A stretch of 64,000 nucleotides of DNA from Gammaproteobacteria bacterium UBA2965. Its GTDB lineage: Bacteria; Pseudomonadota; Gammaproteobacteria; Pseudomonadales; Azotimanducaceae. Positions 32,984 through 42,434 of this stretch are shown piece by piece (position 1 is the first letter of the stretch; each line of letters begins with the position of its first letter). The stretch lies in NCBI GenBank assembly GCA_002348385.1, contig DEBD01000001.1, positions 58,763-122,762 of the forward strand, in the 5' to 3' direction. A program made the position numbers and the translations under genes. The notes under the pieces are model-generated. The model ran no database searches, was not told the DNA's origin, and was given only the letters and a program-made list of their open reading frames with translations.

Positions 32984-34180
32984 ATGGACCTATCGTATGG
33001 TCCCGAATACGACGCATTTCGCGATGAGGTGAGGTCATTTCTGACCGCCCGCGGCGCCGACGCGCCCCAGGACAGGGCCAAACCGTCAGAGAACACCCGG
33101 GCATGGCAGCGCACCCTCATCGAGCACGGCTACGCAGCGCGCACCATTCCCAAGGAGTACGGTGGCTATGGCGCCGAACCCGACATCCTGAAATCGCGCA
33201 TTATCGCCGAAGAATTCGCCCAAGCGCGGGTCAACCGGGGGCTGGGCGGTCAGGGCATCGCCATGCTGGTGCCAACGCTGTTGGAGGTGGGTACCGAGGA
33301 GCAGCGACAGCAGTTCATCCCACCCACGCTGACGGGTGAGATGACCTGGTGCCAGGGGTACTCGGAACCCGGAGCCGGCAGTGACTTGGCCAGCCTGCGC
33401 ACCAGCGCCGTGCTCGACGGCGACGAGTGGGTCATCAATGGGCAGAAGATCTGGACCAGCACGGCACATATTGCCGACTGGATGTTCGCCCTCGTGCGCA
33501 CCGAACCCGAGGCACCCAAGCATCAAGGAATCAGCTTTCTGCTGCTGCGCATGGACACCCCGGGCATCGAGGTGCGCCCACTGGTGGACATGACCGGCAC
33601 GGCCAATTTCAACGAGGTCTTCTTTACCGACGTGCGCGTGCCGAAAGGGCAGATCGTGGGCAACCGCGGCGAAGGCTGGCAGGTGGCCAACGCCATTCTG
33701 CGCCACGAGCGCGACTCCCTGGGTGATCCCAACGCCACGTTGACACGACTCAACGCGCTCACCGAGCTGATGAAGACCGAAACCATGGGCGGTCAACGGC
33801 TCATCGATCACCCCACCTACCGCGATCGGCTGATGCGCATCCAGGGCCGGGTGATGGCCATGCGCTTCAACGACATGCGCATTCTGTCTTCCAACATCAA
33901 CAAGTCCGGCGATACCGCACTGGCGCGCATGGTGGTGAAGCTGCAGGGCACGGAGCTACGCCACGACCTGGAAGCGCTGGGCATCGACGTGATGGGCGAG
34001 CTCGGGCTGGGCTACGGGAAAGACAACCCCTACGTGCGAGACGGCGGAAGCTGGCAGTTCCACTACATGTTTTATCTGGGCCTGATCATCGGCGGAGGCA
34101 CTTCGCAGATTCAGAAGAACATCATCAGCGAGCGCGGCCTGGGCATGCCCAAAGAGCCGAAGCTACCCGCCACCCGGTAG
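32984..34180 (+). CDS. Acyl-CoA dehydrogenase (large partner of a pair)
   Basis: 398-residue FAD enzyme introducing a double bond into an acyl-CoA. Typical segments are MTWCQGYSEPGAGSDLASLR, DEWVINGQKIWTSTAHIADW, GTANFNEVFFTDVRVPKGQI and the C-terminal LGYGKDNPYVRDGGSWQFHY. It is followed after 10 bp by a second, shorter and divergent acyl-CoA dehydrogenase gene. Such pairs form alpha2-beta2 heterotetramers in steroid side-chain degradation, and that organisation is likely here. ATG 32984 is the first start after a 131-bp intergenic stretch. Confidence 0.9.
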   Translation: MDLSYGPEYDAFRDEVRSFLTARGADAPQDRAKPSENTRAWQRTLIEHGYAARTIPKEYGGYGAEPDILKSRIIAEEFAQARVNRGLGGQGIAMLVPTLLEVGTEEQRQQFIPPTLTGEMTWCQGYSEPGAGSDLASLRTSAVLDGDEWVINGQKIWTSTAHIADWMFALVRTEPEAPKHQGISFLLLRMDTPGIEVRPLVDMTGTANFNEVFFTDVRVPKGQIVGNRGEGWQVANAILRHERDSLGDPNATLTRLNALTELMKTETMGGQRLIDHPTYRDRLMRIQGRVMAMRFNDMRILSSNINKSGDTALARMVVKLQGTELRHDLEALGIDVMGELGLGYGKDNPYVRDGGSWQFHYMFYLGLIIGGGTSQIQKNIISERGLGMPKEPKLPATR

Positions 34181-34190
34181 AGGAAGCCCC

Positions 34191-35252
34191 ATGGATTTCG
34201 GACTATCCGAGGAACAGACCCTGCTGCAGGACAGCGTGAACCGTTTTCTAGAGGCTGAAGCACCGCTGACACGAGTGCGGGAATTCGCTGAGCAGCAAAC
34301 CAGCGACGATGTCTGGGAGGGCCTTGCCTCCCTGGGCGTTGCCGGTTTGACCATTGGCGAGTCGGCGGGCGGTGTTGGCCTGACCGCCTTCGACGCAGCG
34401 CTGGTATCCGAATCCCTGGGGTATCACACCACGCCCAGCCCGTATGTGGGGTCTGCAGTCATCGCGCCCATGGCACTCACGCGCAGCGGCCACGAAGAGC
34501 ATCCCTTGCTGGGGGATCTGGCAGCAGGAACCGCCACCGTGGGCCTGGCCCTTAACGAAGCAGTAGCCGCCCGCGCCGACGCCGGCATCAACGGCAACGG
34601 CGAGATCCTCAACGGCAAAGCCCTGTACGTACACGACTTCGGCGCTGCCAACTATCTGGTGGCGGACCAGGACCAGCGCCTGTATCTGGTGGACGCCGGC
34701 GCCCACGGGCTTGCCCGGCAGCCCCTGGCAAACATCGATCAGACCCGGGTATCCGGGGCGCTGGAGTTTCGCGACACACCGGCCACCTGCCTCAGCGACG
34801 ACGCCGATCTGCTGGCTACGCTGATCGACGTGGGCAGAGTCATGCTGGCGGCTGACTCGCTGGGTGCGGCGCAATGCATGCTCGACCAGGCGGTGGCCTA
34901 CGCCAAAGAGCGCGAGCAGTTCAACCGCCCCATCGCGTCGTTCCAGGCGGTCAAGCACATGTGCGCGGAGATGGCCGCGGCTCTGGAACCCTGCAGGGCC
35001 ATGGTCTGGTACGCGGCGCACGCAATCGACGCAGCCCCGGACGAAATTCGTGTGACTGCTTGTCATACCAAGGCCCACACGAGCGAGGTTGCCACCTTCG
35101 TGGCGAAGACCGCCACCGAGGTGCACGGCGGCATGGGATTCACCGACCTGGTTGGTCTGCACTACTGGTTCAAGCGCATCGGCTACAATCGACAGATGCT
35201 GGGCGCTCCCGAACTGATTCGTGAGGAGGCCGCCCTGGCGCAGGGTTTGTAA
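34191..35252 (+). CDS. Acyl-CoA dehydrogenase (small partner of a pair)
   Basis: 353-residue acyl-CoA dehydrogenase-fold protein, MDFGLSEEQTLLQDSVNRFL at the N-terminus and REQFNRPIASFQAVKHMCAE plus ATEVHGGMGFTDLVGLHYWF at the C-terminus. It is shorter and more divergent than its upstream neighbour, as expected of the second subunit of a heterotetrameric enzyme in which FAD binding and catalysis are shared. The two genes are 10 bp apart. Substrate class (steroid, cyclic or branched acyl-CoA) is inferred from this pairing only. Confidence 0.88.
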   Translation: MDFGLSEEQTLLQDSVNRFLEAEAPLTRVREFAEQQTSDDVWEGLASLGVAGLTIGESAGGVGLTAFDAALVSESLGYHTTPSPYVGSAVIAPMALTRSGHEEHPLLGDLAAGTATVGLALNEAVAARADAGINGNGEILNGKALYVHDFGAANYLVADQDQRLYLVDAGAHGLARQPLANIDQTRVSGALEFRDTPATCLSDDADLLATLIDVGRVMLAADSLGAAQCMLDQAVAYAKEREQFNRPIASFQAVKHMCAEMAAALEPCRAMVWYAAHAIDAAPDEIRVTACHTKAHTSEVATFVAKTATEVHGGMGFTDLVGLHYWFKRIGYNRQMLGAPELIREEAALAQGL

Positions 35253-35287
35253 CCCGGCGCCCCAGAAGGCTTGAATTAGAGGTACCC

Positions 35288-37615
35288 ATGCCCTCATTGC
35301 CCGTTTTGCCCCTCAAAGACACCGTGGTGTATCCACAGCTGGTTTCCGCTCTGAGCGTGGGCCGGCCGAAATCCCTTGCGGCGGTAAACTGCGCCCTGGA
35401 GAGCTCCCGCGAGATTCTCACGGTGGCGCAGCGGACGCCGGATGAGGAAGTGCCCGGGTTAGACGATCTGTATCCCATCGGCAGCGTCGCCACCATCAAC
35501 CGCGTGGAGAAGCACGACAAGGGCGCCCAGATCATCGTGCTGGGGGAGCGGCGCGTGCGCTTGCTGGGTGTGGCCGAAGACAGCGATCAGCTGGTGGGCG
35601 AGTTTGAGGAGCTACCGCTGCTGGACATGGGTCAGGCGGGCGAAGACAAACCTAAGGTAGAGGCGCTGCTGCAGGAAAACAGCAACCTGTCGCTGCGCAT
35701 TGCGACCACCATGGACCGCGAGAACGGACCCCAGATCTACCAGCAGATGGTGGGCTCCATCCCCAATCCCATCAGCCGCATGTACCGAATCGCATCACTC
35801 GCCAGCAGCGCCACCCTGGATAAGGAACAGGAAGCGCTGGAGGCCGACACGCCTTTAGAGCTGATGGAGATTCTGCACGGCGTGCTGAACATGGAAATGC
35901 AGGTCACCGAGCTACGCCAGCAGATCGCCGAACAGGCGGGCCAGGAGATCGAGCAGCAGCAACGCGAACACGTGCTGCGCCAGCAGAAGCGCGCCATCGA
36001 GCAGGCCCTGGGCGAAGCGCACGACGATGACGAGATCGGCGAGCTAAAAGCGTTACTAGACGAGGCAAAACTACCCGAAGCCGTGCAGCTGGAAGTAGAC
36101 CGCGAGCTCAAGCGCCTGGGCCGTATGTCGGCGAACGCCGCCGACTATCAGGTGGCCCGCGCCTACCTGGAGCTTATCGCTGAGTTGCCCTGGCACCAGC
36201 AGACCGAAGACCAGCTGGACCTGAGTCATGCCTCCAAGGTGCTCGACGAGGACCACTACGGGTTGGAAGACGTCAAGGAGCGCATCCTCGAATCGCTGGC
36301 GGTGATGCAGCTCAACTCTGACGCGAAGGCCCCCATCCTCTGCCTGGTGGGTCCGCCCGGCGTAGGCAAGACCTCTCTGGGTCAATCCATCGCCCGGAGC
36401 ATGGGGCGCAAATTCGAACGCTTGAGCCTGGGCGGCCTGCACGACGAGGCGGAGCTGCGCGGCCATCGCCGCACCTATATCGGTGCCATGCCAGGCCGCA
36501 TCCTGCAGGGGGTACGCCGTTCCGGTGTCACCAATCCGATTCTCATGCTGGACGAGATCGACAAACTGGGGCGCGACTTTCGCGGCGACCCGTCGGCCGC
36601 CCTGATGGAGATCCTCGATCCAGCCCAGAACAAAGAATTCCGCGACAACTACCTGAACCTGCCTTACGACCTGTCCAAGGTGCTGTTCATCACTACGGCC
36701 AATACCCTGGAAGGCATCCCCCGCCCGCTGCTCGATCGCATGGAGGTGCTGGAACTGTCCGGGTATTCCGATCTCGAGAAACAGGCCATCGCTCGGCAAT
36801 ACCTCATTCCCCGGCAGCAGGCCGAAGCCGGGCTGTCACAGGCGCAGCTGGAGATTTCCGATGACGCGCTGGCCAACATGGTCCGCCGTTATACCCGTGA
36901 GGCAGGGGTACGCGAGCTGGAGCGCGTGATCGGGCGGCTGGCCCGCAAACGCGCCAGACAGGTGGTGGACAACCCGGACGACGAGGCCACCACCGCGTTG
37001 GTGGATGCCGACGGGCTCGGACAGCTGTTGGGCCCGGAAAAGTTCAAGTCCGATCCAGGGCGCAGCAGCTTAGCAGCCGGCGTGGCGGCGGGCCTTGCCT
37101 GGACGGAAGCAGGCGGTGACGTGCTCTATGTGGAAGCGACCCTCACGCAGAAAGACGAAAAAGTCACGCTGACCGGGCACCTGGGGCAGGTGATGCAGGA
37201 ATCCGCACGCGCCGCGCGCAGCTACTTGTGGTCGGTGGCGGACAAATTGGGAATCGATAAAGACGCCATCGAGAATTGCGGCGTGCACATCCACGTGCCA
37301 GCGGGTGCCGTTCCCAAGGATGGTCCTTCGGCCGGCGTGACCATGGCCACAGCTCTATACTCGGCCTACACGGGCACGGCCATCCGCGATGACGTGGCCA
37401 TGACCGGAGAGCTCACCCTTACCGGACTGGTACTACCCGTAGGCGGCATCAAGGAAAAGGTGCTGGCCGCTCACCGCGCCAGGCTGCACCACGTGATCCT
37501 GCCCAAGGACAACGAAGCAGATCTCGCCAAGCTGCCAGCCACGGTACGTGGCGAGCTCCAAACCACCCTGGTGAGCAACCTGGACGAAGTACTGGCCGCC
37601 GCCGTTCCCAAATAG
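35288..37615 (+). CDS. lon: ATP-dependent protease Lon
   Basis: 775-residue LonA-type protease. The N-terminal substrate-binding domain opens PSLPVLPLKDTVVYPQLV. A Gln-rich coiled coil lies around residues 200-240. The AAA+ module has Walker A GPPGVGKT (about 355-362) and Walker B ILMLDEIDK. The protease domain carries PKDGPSAG with Ser681 and GGIKEK with Lys722, the catalytic dyad. Length and order are normal for Lon. It is transcribed with or just after the acyl-CoA dehydrogenase pair (35 bp gap), an unusual place since lon commonly follows clpX; this may be a second copy. Confidence 0.95.
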   Translation: MPSLPVLPLKDTVVYPQLVSALSVGRPKSLAAVNCALESSREILTVAQRTPDEEVPGLDDLYPIGSVATINRVEKHDKGAQIIVLGERRVRLLGVAEDSDQLVGEFEELPLLDMGQAGEDKPKVEALLQENSNLSLRIATTMDRENGPQIYQQMVGSIPNPISRMYRIASLASSATLDKEQEALEADTPLELMEILHGVLNMEMQVTELRQQIAEQAGQEIEQQQREHVLRQQKRAIEQALGEAHDDDEIGELKALLDEAKLPEAVQLEVDRELKRLGRMSANAADYQVARAYLELIAELPWHQQTEDQLDLSHASKVLDEDHYGLEDVKERILESLAVMQLNSDAKAPILCLVGPPGVGKTSLGQSIARSMGRKFERLSLGGLHDEAELRGHRRTYIGAMPGRILQGVRRSGVTNPILMLDEIDKLGRDFRGDPSAALMEILDPAQNKEFRDNYLNLPYDLSKVLFITTANTLEGIPRPLLDRMEVLELSGYSDLEKQAIARQYLIPRQQAEAGLSQAQLEISDDALANMVRRYTREAGVRELERVIGRLARKRARQVVDNPDDEATTALVDADGLGQLLGPEKFKSDPGRSSLAAGVAAGLAWTEAGGDVLYVEATLTQKDEKVTLTGHLGQVMQESARAARSYLWSVADKLGIDKDAIENCGVHIHVPAGAVPKDGPSAGVTMATALYSAYTGTAIRDDVAMTGELTLTGLVLPVGGIKEKVLAAHRARLHHVILPKDNEADLAKLPATVRGELQTTLVSNLDEVLAAAVPK

Positions 37616-37629
37616 CAGGCCCCTGCGCG

Positions 37630-38325
37630 CTAAGCCGACCCGCGCGGTTTCTCGTCGAGGATCTTGCGTGACTGCTGTGCCTGGGCCTGCTGGCCCTCTT
37701 CGTCGTCATCCCGCGGCAATACCAGAGCATGGGGTACCTCGACGCCACGCTGACACCCGGGGCGGGCATCCATGGCGGCCATGAAACGCTGCAGCGCATC
37801 CAGCCCCTCCATGGAAACCCCAGACCAGAAATGCAAACGCAGCCAGCAATAGTTAGCGATGTCGGCAATGGAGTAATCATCCGCCAGCCACTCGCTCTGC
37901 TGCAGCCGGGTATCAAGTACCTCGAAGAGCCTGCGGGTTTCGTTTTGATAGCGATCGATGGCCGGCTGGATCTTTTCTTCCATGGCCCGGTAGAACACGT
38001 TGGCCTGACCCATCATGGGCCCCAACCCGCCCATCTGAAACATCAACCACTGCAGCACCAGAGAACGTCCGCGGGCATCGCTGGGCATCAAGCGCCCGGT
38101 TTTTTCCGCCAAATGGATCATGATGGCGCCCGATTCGAAGATGGCGAACCCGTCGTCCACCAGGGTAGGAACGCGGCCATTGGGATTGAGCTTCACGTAC
38201 TCCGGATCCTTCTGCTCGCCCGTCATGAGGTTGATGGGATGCAGCTCGTAAGGCAGCTCCAACTCTTCAAGCGTGACCGAAGCCTTCCATCCGTTGGGCG
38301 TCGAGGCAGTATACAGTTCCAGCAA
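37630..38325 (-). CDS. Glutathione S-transferase family protein
   Basis: 231-residue GST. The thioredoxin-like N-domain starts LELYTASTPNGWKASVTLEE and contains LNPNGRVPTLVDDGFAIFES (the cis-Pro/GSH-binding ES motif). The C-domain has ADDYSIADIANYCWLRLH, the N-capping box. The start is TTG 38325, with GGAGAG 8 bp upstream; no ATG is in frame. Resembles the YghU/Ure2-like GSTs (TPNG..S motif). It is 11 bp downstream of a nuclease-like unknown gene. Confidence 0.87.
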   Translation of the reverse strand: MLELYTASTPNGWKASVTLEELELPYELHPINLMTGEQKDPEYVKLNPNGRVPTLVDDGFAIFESGAIMIHLAEKTGRLMPSDARGRSLVLQWLMFQMGGLGPMMGQANVFYRAMEEKIQPAIDRYQNETRRLFEVLDTRLQQSEWLADDYSIADIANYCWLRLHFWSGVSMEGLDALQRFMAAMDARPGCQRGVEVPHALVLPRDDDEEGQQAQAQQSRKILDEKPRGSA

Positions 38326-38336
38326 TTCGTCTCTCC

Positions 38337-39029
38337 TCAGTTCATAGAAGCAGCGCCACGCTGGTAACGCAGCGCGTTGCCCTGCTTTCCGCAGATGGTG
38401 ATCTCGCCCGATTCCCGCAGGCAGTAGGCCAGCTTCTGGGCCAGCCAGCGGGGCTCGTCCATAGCGGCAGCCAGATCGGCAGTGGTGAATTCTTCCGGCA
38501 GATCCCCTGGAGCCAGACGAAACAGGTCTGCCGGACTGGTGAAACGCTCGCGTCCGAGAACCTCCTGCAGGCGGCGCTGCACCACGCGCCAGCCCGAGCG
38601 GCGGCGCACCCGTTTGGGGTCGAAGGCGCGCAGCTCCTCTTCCTCGATCATCAACACTTCCAGCTCGAAGTTGGGGTGACATAGCAACGTGGGGATGCTC
38701 ACCAGTTCGTCGAGCACGTGACTCACCGTGCCGCGCTTGGGGGAGCGTCTGCGGGTAGCCGGCTGGTCCTGCTCGGTGGGCAGCTTTACGATGTAGCGAA
38801 CCGCCGCGATAGGATGCACCAGCACCACCCGGTGCTCCTCCAGCAGTGCGGCCAGCTTGCGCTTCATGCTGCCGAAGCCCGCGGTTTGCACCTCGACCAG
38901 GGTATCGTCCGCGGCAACGACATCGGCCACGAAGCTTCCGATGGTCACCTCTTCGGTTGCACCCTCCTCCAGGTACAGCGCTTTGACCGCCTGGTGCAGC
39001 GGGCCTTCGTTCAACGTGCCAATGCTCAC
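38337..39029 (-). CDS. Unknown protein with PD-(D/E)xK-like N-domain and winged-helix-like C-domain
   Basis: 230-residue protein that I do not recognise by name. The N-terminal part has the spacing of a restriction-endonuclease fold: Glu8 in LNEGPLHQAV, Asp36 in FVADVV, then VEVQT (Glu47-x-Gln49) and KRKLAALLEEHRVVLVHPI. The E-x-Q variant replaces E-x-K as in several nuclease-like families. The C-terminal part (LFRLAPGDLPEEFTTADLAAAM to ITICGKQGNALRY) looks like a winged helix. DNA binding or cleavage is inferred. It shares an operon with the GST gene. Confidence 0.6.
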   Translation of the reverse strand: MSIGTLNEGPLHQAVKALYLEEGATEEVTIGSFVADVVAADDTLVEVQTAGFGSMKRKLAALLEEHRVVLVHPIAAVRYIVKLPTEQDQPATRRRSPKRGTVSHVLDELVSIPTLLCHPNFELEVLMIEEEELRAFDPKRVRRRSGWRVVQRRLQEVLGRERFTSPADLFRLAPGDLPEEFTTADLAAAMDEPRWLAQKLAYCLRESGEITICGKQGNALRYQRGAASMN

Positions 39030-39079
39030 GGGCCGCCATTAACTCAAAGCCCATGGGTTTTTGTAAAGCGCCCGCTATG

Positions 39080-39118
39080 CCATACTCGGCGGCCGCCCGG
39101 CGTGGGCGGCCGAGAACC
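39080..39118. repeat. GC-rich imperfect hairpin upstream of a small gene
   Basis: GGCCGCCC and GGGCGGCC pair around a short loop between the divergent unknown protein gene and the 98-residue gene. It may fall in the 5' untranslated region of the latter. No T-run follows. Confidence 0.35.
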
Positions 39119-39150
39119 AACGACACTATGGAATTTCAAGGGAGACCAAC

Positions 39151-39447
39151 ATGAGTGCAGACGGCACCTGGAACACCACCATGAATACGCCCATGGGCGC
39201 CCAGCAAGGAACACTGGAACTCACCACCGACGGCAGCACGGTCACGGGCAAGCTGGGCGGCCCTCAAGGTGAGATCGAGATCAGCGACGGCACCGTCGAC
39301 GGTGACAACCTCACCTGGAAAGCCGACATCACCAGCCCCATGGCCATGACCCTGGAATTCAGCGCCACGGTGAGCGGCGATGAAATTAGCGGCAATGTGA
39401 AGCTGGGCTCTTTCGGAGACGCCACCTTCACCGGAACCCGCGCCTGA
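39151..39447 (+). CDS. Small conserved beta-rich protein
   Basis: 98-residue protein made of regularly repeated short strands ending in Gly-Asp turns (GTWNTTMNTPMGAQQGTLEL, DGSTVTGKLGGPQGEIEISD, DNLTWKADITSPMAMTLEFS). This suggests a small beta-barrel or half-calycin. I know similar small proteins in gammaproteobacteria but no function. GGGAG precedes ATG 39151. It lies 30 bp before the carboxyltransferase gene and may share its transcript. Confidence 0.7.
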   Translation: MSADGTWNTTMNTPMGAQQGTLELTTDGSTVTGKLGGPQGEIEISDGTVDGDNLTWKADITSPMAMTLEFSATVSGDEISGNVKLGSFGDATFTGTRA

Positions 39448-39477
39448 TTCGACCTTCATCTCCATGAGCAATCGGAG

Positions 39478-41028
39478 ATGAGTTGGGAAGACGAGCTGAG
39501 CGAGCTGCGCCATCGGGAGCAGCTCGCAAAGCAAATGGGCGGCCCCGACAAGGTGGCCCGCCAGCACGAGTTCAACAAGCTCACCATTCGTGAACGCATA
39601 GACGCCATAGCCGATCCGGGATCCTTCCACGAGATCGGCACCGTCGCCGGCGTTGCGAAGTACGACGACGACGGCGAGCTTGCTGAATTTACCCCCTCTA
39701 ATTTCGTATTCGGCACTGCCGAGATCAACGGACGGCCCACCGTGCTGTCCGGCGACGACTTCACCGTGCGCGGGGGCTCCTCGGACGCATCCATCCAGGG
39801 CAAGCGCTTGCGCAGCGAAGGCCTGGCCCTGGAGCTTCGGCTTCCCCATGTACGCCTTGTGGACGGCATGGGCGGCGGCGGCTCGGTAAAAGGCATAGAG
39901 ACCGCAGGCCGCACATACATTCCCGAAGTGCGCGGTTGGGAAACCATCGTGCAGCACCTTGCAGTGGCACCGTCGGTGTCGCTGGCGCTGGGTTCGGTGG
40001 CCGGCATCGGCGCCGCACGGGTGGCCACCAGCCACTACTCGGTGATCGTCAAAGACAGCGCTCAGATGATGATCGCCGGGCCTGCCCTGGTGGATTGGGC
40101 GAACCTGGGGGAGGTCAGCAAGGAAGAGTTGGGGTCCTCCAAGATTCACACCAAAAACGGCGCCATCGACGATGAAGCCGAATCGGAAGCCGAGGCATTC
40201 GAGCTGGCCAAGCGCTTTCTGTCGTACCTGCCTTCCAGCGCGGATGAACTGCCACCGCTAACCGACAGCGAAGACGATCCTGACCGAACCGATGAAGCAC
40301 TGATCAGCGTAGTTCCCAAGGATCCCCGCCAAGTCTACAAGATGCGTAGCATCATAGAGTCGGTGCTCGATGCGGGCTCCTTCTTCGAGATCGGACGGCG
40401 CTGGGGTCGCTCAATCACCACAGGTTTCGGCCGTTTGGGAGGGATCCCGGTGGCCCTGTTTGCCGAAAACCCCATGATCTACGGCGGTGCCTGGACGGCG
40501 GACGCCTGCCGCAAACTGATCCGCCTCATGGATCTGGCAAGCACGTTTCACTTGCCCCTGGTACACCTGGAAGATTGCCCAGGCTTTCTGATCGGCAAGC
40601 AATCGGAACAAAATGCCACCATTCGCTTCGGGTCCCAGGCATTAGCGGCCCTGGGGCAGAGTTCCGTGCCGTTCTGCTGCGTGGTCATCCGAAAAGCGTT
40701 TGGAGTCGCCGGCGCCGCCAACCACAAACCAGGTGGCCACAACATCCGCATGGCGTGGCCGTCGGGAGATTGGGGCTCGTTGCCCATCGAGGGCGGCATC
40801 GAGGTAGCGTACAAGGCCGAGCTGGCCGAAGCGGGCGACTATGACCAGCACCTGGCAGACATCAAGGCACGGTTGAACAAGCTACGCTCGCCCCTGCGTT
40901 CTGCAGAGTACTTCGAAATCGAGGAGATCATCGATCCCCGCGAGACGCGCAGCCACCTGTGCCGCTGGGCAAAGCTGGCGCGGCGGGCATTGACCACGCG
41001 GCCTCCCAACTTCTGGTTTCGACCTTAA
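39478..41028 (+). CDS. Acyl-CoA carboxylase carboxyltransferase subunit
   Basis: 516-residue carboxyltransferase of the propionyl/methylcrotonyl/geranyl-CoA carboxylase beta-subunit family. It transfers carboxyl from carboxybiotin to an acyl-CoA. Features are KLTIRERIDAIADPGSFHEI, DDFTVRGGSSDASIQGKR, VDGMGGGGSV, GIPVALFAENPMIYGGAWTA, VHLEDCPGFLIGKQSE and IRKAFGVAGAAN. No biotin carboxylase or biotin carrier gene is adjacent, so partner subunits must be elsewhere, or the enzyme is a decarboxylase of the same fold. Confidence 0.87.
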   Translation: MSWEDELSELRHREQLAKQMGGPDKVARQHEFNKLTIRERIDAIADPGSFHEIGTVAGVAKYDDDGELAEFTPSNFVFGTAEINGRPTVLSGDDFTVRGGSSDASIQGKRLRSEGLALELRLPHVRLVDGMGGGGSVKGIETAGRTYIPEVRGWETIVQHLAVAPSVSLALGSVAGIGAARVATSHYSVIVKDSAQMMIAGPALVDWANLGEVSKEELGSSKIHTKNGAIDDEAESEAEAFELAKRFLSYLPSSADELPPLTDSEDDPDRTDEALISVVPKDPRQVYKMRSIIESVLDAGSFFEIGRRWGRSITTGFGRLGGIPVALFAENPMIYGGAWTADACRKLIRLMDLASTFHLPLVHLEDCPGFLIGKQSEQNATIRFGSQALAALGQSSVPFCCVVIRKAFGVAGAANHKPGGHNIRMAWPSGDWGSLPIEGGIEVAYKAELAEAGDYDQHLADIKARLNKLRSPLRSAEYFEIEEIIDPRETRSHLCRWAKLARRALTTRPPNFWFRP

Positions 41029-41113
41029 TTCAGGGTCAATCAAACCAGGCTCGAACGCCCCTGCTGGTTGCTTCGCCGCCGCCGACCCGCGGAGCCACAC
41101 AGGAACACGGACA

Positions 41114-41767
41114 TCAGGGGCCGTCGACGACACCCAAAGCATTCGACGGCTCGTCGCTCTTTGGCTCCAGCAATCCTTGGCTGACGATGAAATCGACAAC
41201 GGTCTGGATACCGGCCCCCTGCTTGAGGTTCGCAAATACAAAGGGTCTGTGACCCCGCATACGTCGTGCATCCGCTTCCATTACCTCAAGGGATGCGCCC
41301 ACATGCGGAGCCAGATCCGTCTTATTGATGATCAACAGGTCACTGCGCGTAATTCCCGGCCCACCCTTGCGCGGAATCTTTTCGCCCGCGGCAACGTCGA
41401 TCAGGTACAACGTCAGGTCGACCAACTCCGGACTAAACGTGGCGCTAAGGTTATCACCACCGCTTTCGACGATTACCAGATCCAGGTCGGGGTACGTGAC
41501 GTTAAGCTCGTCAATGGCAGCAAGATTCATAGAAGCGTCCTCGCGTATCGCCGTGTGAGGACAGCCACCGGTCTCCACCCCCACGATGTGGGACTCGGGC
41601 AAAGCCTGAGCGCGCAAGAGAATCTCAGCGTCTTCCCGAGTGTAGATATCGTTGGTTACTACCGCCACGTGATAGGTCGGCGTTAAACGGCGGCACAACC
41701 ACTCCACCAACGTGGTCTTGCCCGCTCCAACCGGTCCTCCGATGCCCACTCGCAATGCGTCTGCCAT
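41114..41767 (-). CDS. ureG: Urease accessory GTPase UreG
   Basis: 217-residue SIMIBI GTPase that delivers nickel to the urease active site. P-loop VGIGGPVGAGKTT (residues 7-19). The metal-binding Cys-Pro-His motif lies in ETGGCPHTAIRED. ESGGDNLSATFSPEL and INKTDLA (guanine specificity) are present. ATG 41767. It is the last gene of the urea transport/urease operon, 13 bp after ureF. Confidence 0.97.
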   Translation of the reverse strand: MADALRVGIGGPVGAGKTTLVEWLCRRLTPTYHVAVVTNDIYTREDAEILLRAQALPESHIVGVETGGCPHTAIREDASMNLAAIDELNVTYPDLDLVIVESGGDNLSATFSPELVDLTLYLIDVAAGEKIPRKGGPGITRSDLLIINKTDLAPHVGASLEVMEADARRMRGHRPFVFANLKQGAGIQTVVDFIVSQGLLEPKSDEPSNALGVVDGP

Positions 41768-41780
41768 ATCCAAAGCCCCC

Positions 41781-42434
41781 TTAAGATCGAAACAACCGAG
41801 AGTACTGGGTTTCGTGAGCACCACTGGCCATCGCGAAGCCAGGGGCCGTGCGCCCGATCTGCGCGTCGGTGCAGGCATCCGCCAACGCTACCATCTCCCC
41901 GAGCTCTCCGCCCAGCCGGCGCAGGACGGACTGCCCCATGTGGTGACCCAGCGGCACCAGCTTAACCGCCGCCAATGTCTGATTTTCGCACCAGGCCCAG
42001 GCGAAGCCCATCATCGCATCCTGGAGCGGTATATTATTGTTAGCCGCGACCACCGCGAACGCGGCGGTGAAGCCCAACGGCTGCCGAGGCAAGGGCTCAT
42101 CCATGGAGCCTGCCAGACGGGTGAGGGCAGCGCCCATCTGCTGCTCCTCCGCGCGCAGCTCAGCAGTCTCTCTGCACGCCGCGCTGATTCCATTCCATCG
42201 ATCCAAATCCGCTTCGTCAGACCCTTTCCAAGCCTCATAGGCGCGTTTGACCAGGGGCAAATCCACCCAGGTCACAACATTGACAAGAACACCTCTGATC
42301 CAATCATAGGCATGGTCCGCGTCCGCTACCCATCCCCGCTGCACGGCCTGCTCCAGACCCTGGGAGTAATGAAATGCTCCCACAGGCAATGCCGGCGATA
42401 TGAGCTGCCAAAGGCGCAGTACATCAGTGCTCAT
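41781..42434 (-). CDS. ureF: Urease accessory protein UreF
   Basis: 217-residue all-helical chaperone that bridges UreD-urease and UreG during nickel insertion. The N-terminal LWQLISPALPVGAFHYSQGL and the helical CRETAELRAEEQQMG are characteristic. ATG 42434 overlaps the end of ureE by 11 bp, consistent with coupling. The longer open frame upstream lies within ureE. Confidence 0.95.
   Translation of the reverse strand: MSTDVLRLWQLISPALPVGAFHYSQGLEQAVQRGWVADADHAYDWIRGVLVNVVTWVDLPLVKRAYEAWKGSDEADLDRWNGISAACRETAELRAEEQQMGAALTRLAGSMDEPLPRQPLGFTAAFAVVAANNNIPLQDAMMGFAWAWCENQTLAAVKLVPLGHHMGQSVLRRLGGELGEMVALADACTDAQIGRTAPGFAMASGAHETQYSRLFRS

Noticed and set aside
34248..35297. 349-codon leftward frame opposite the second acyl-CoA dehydrogenase
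   Set aside because: Antisense to a well-supported gene; no domain.
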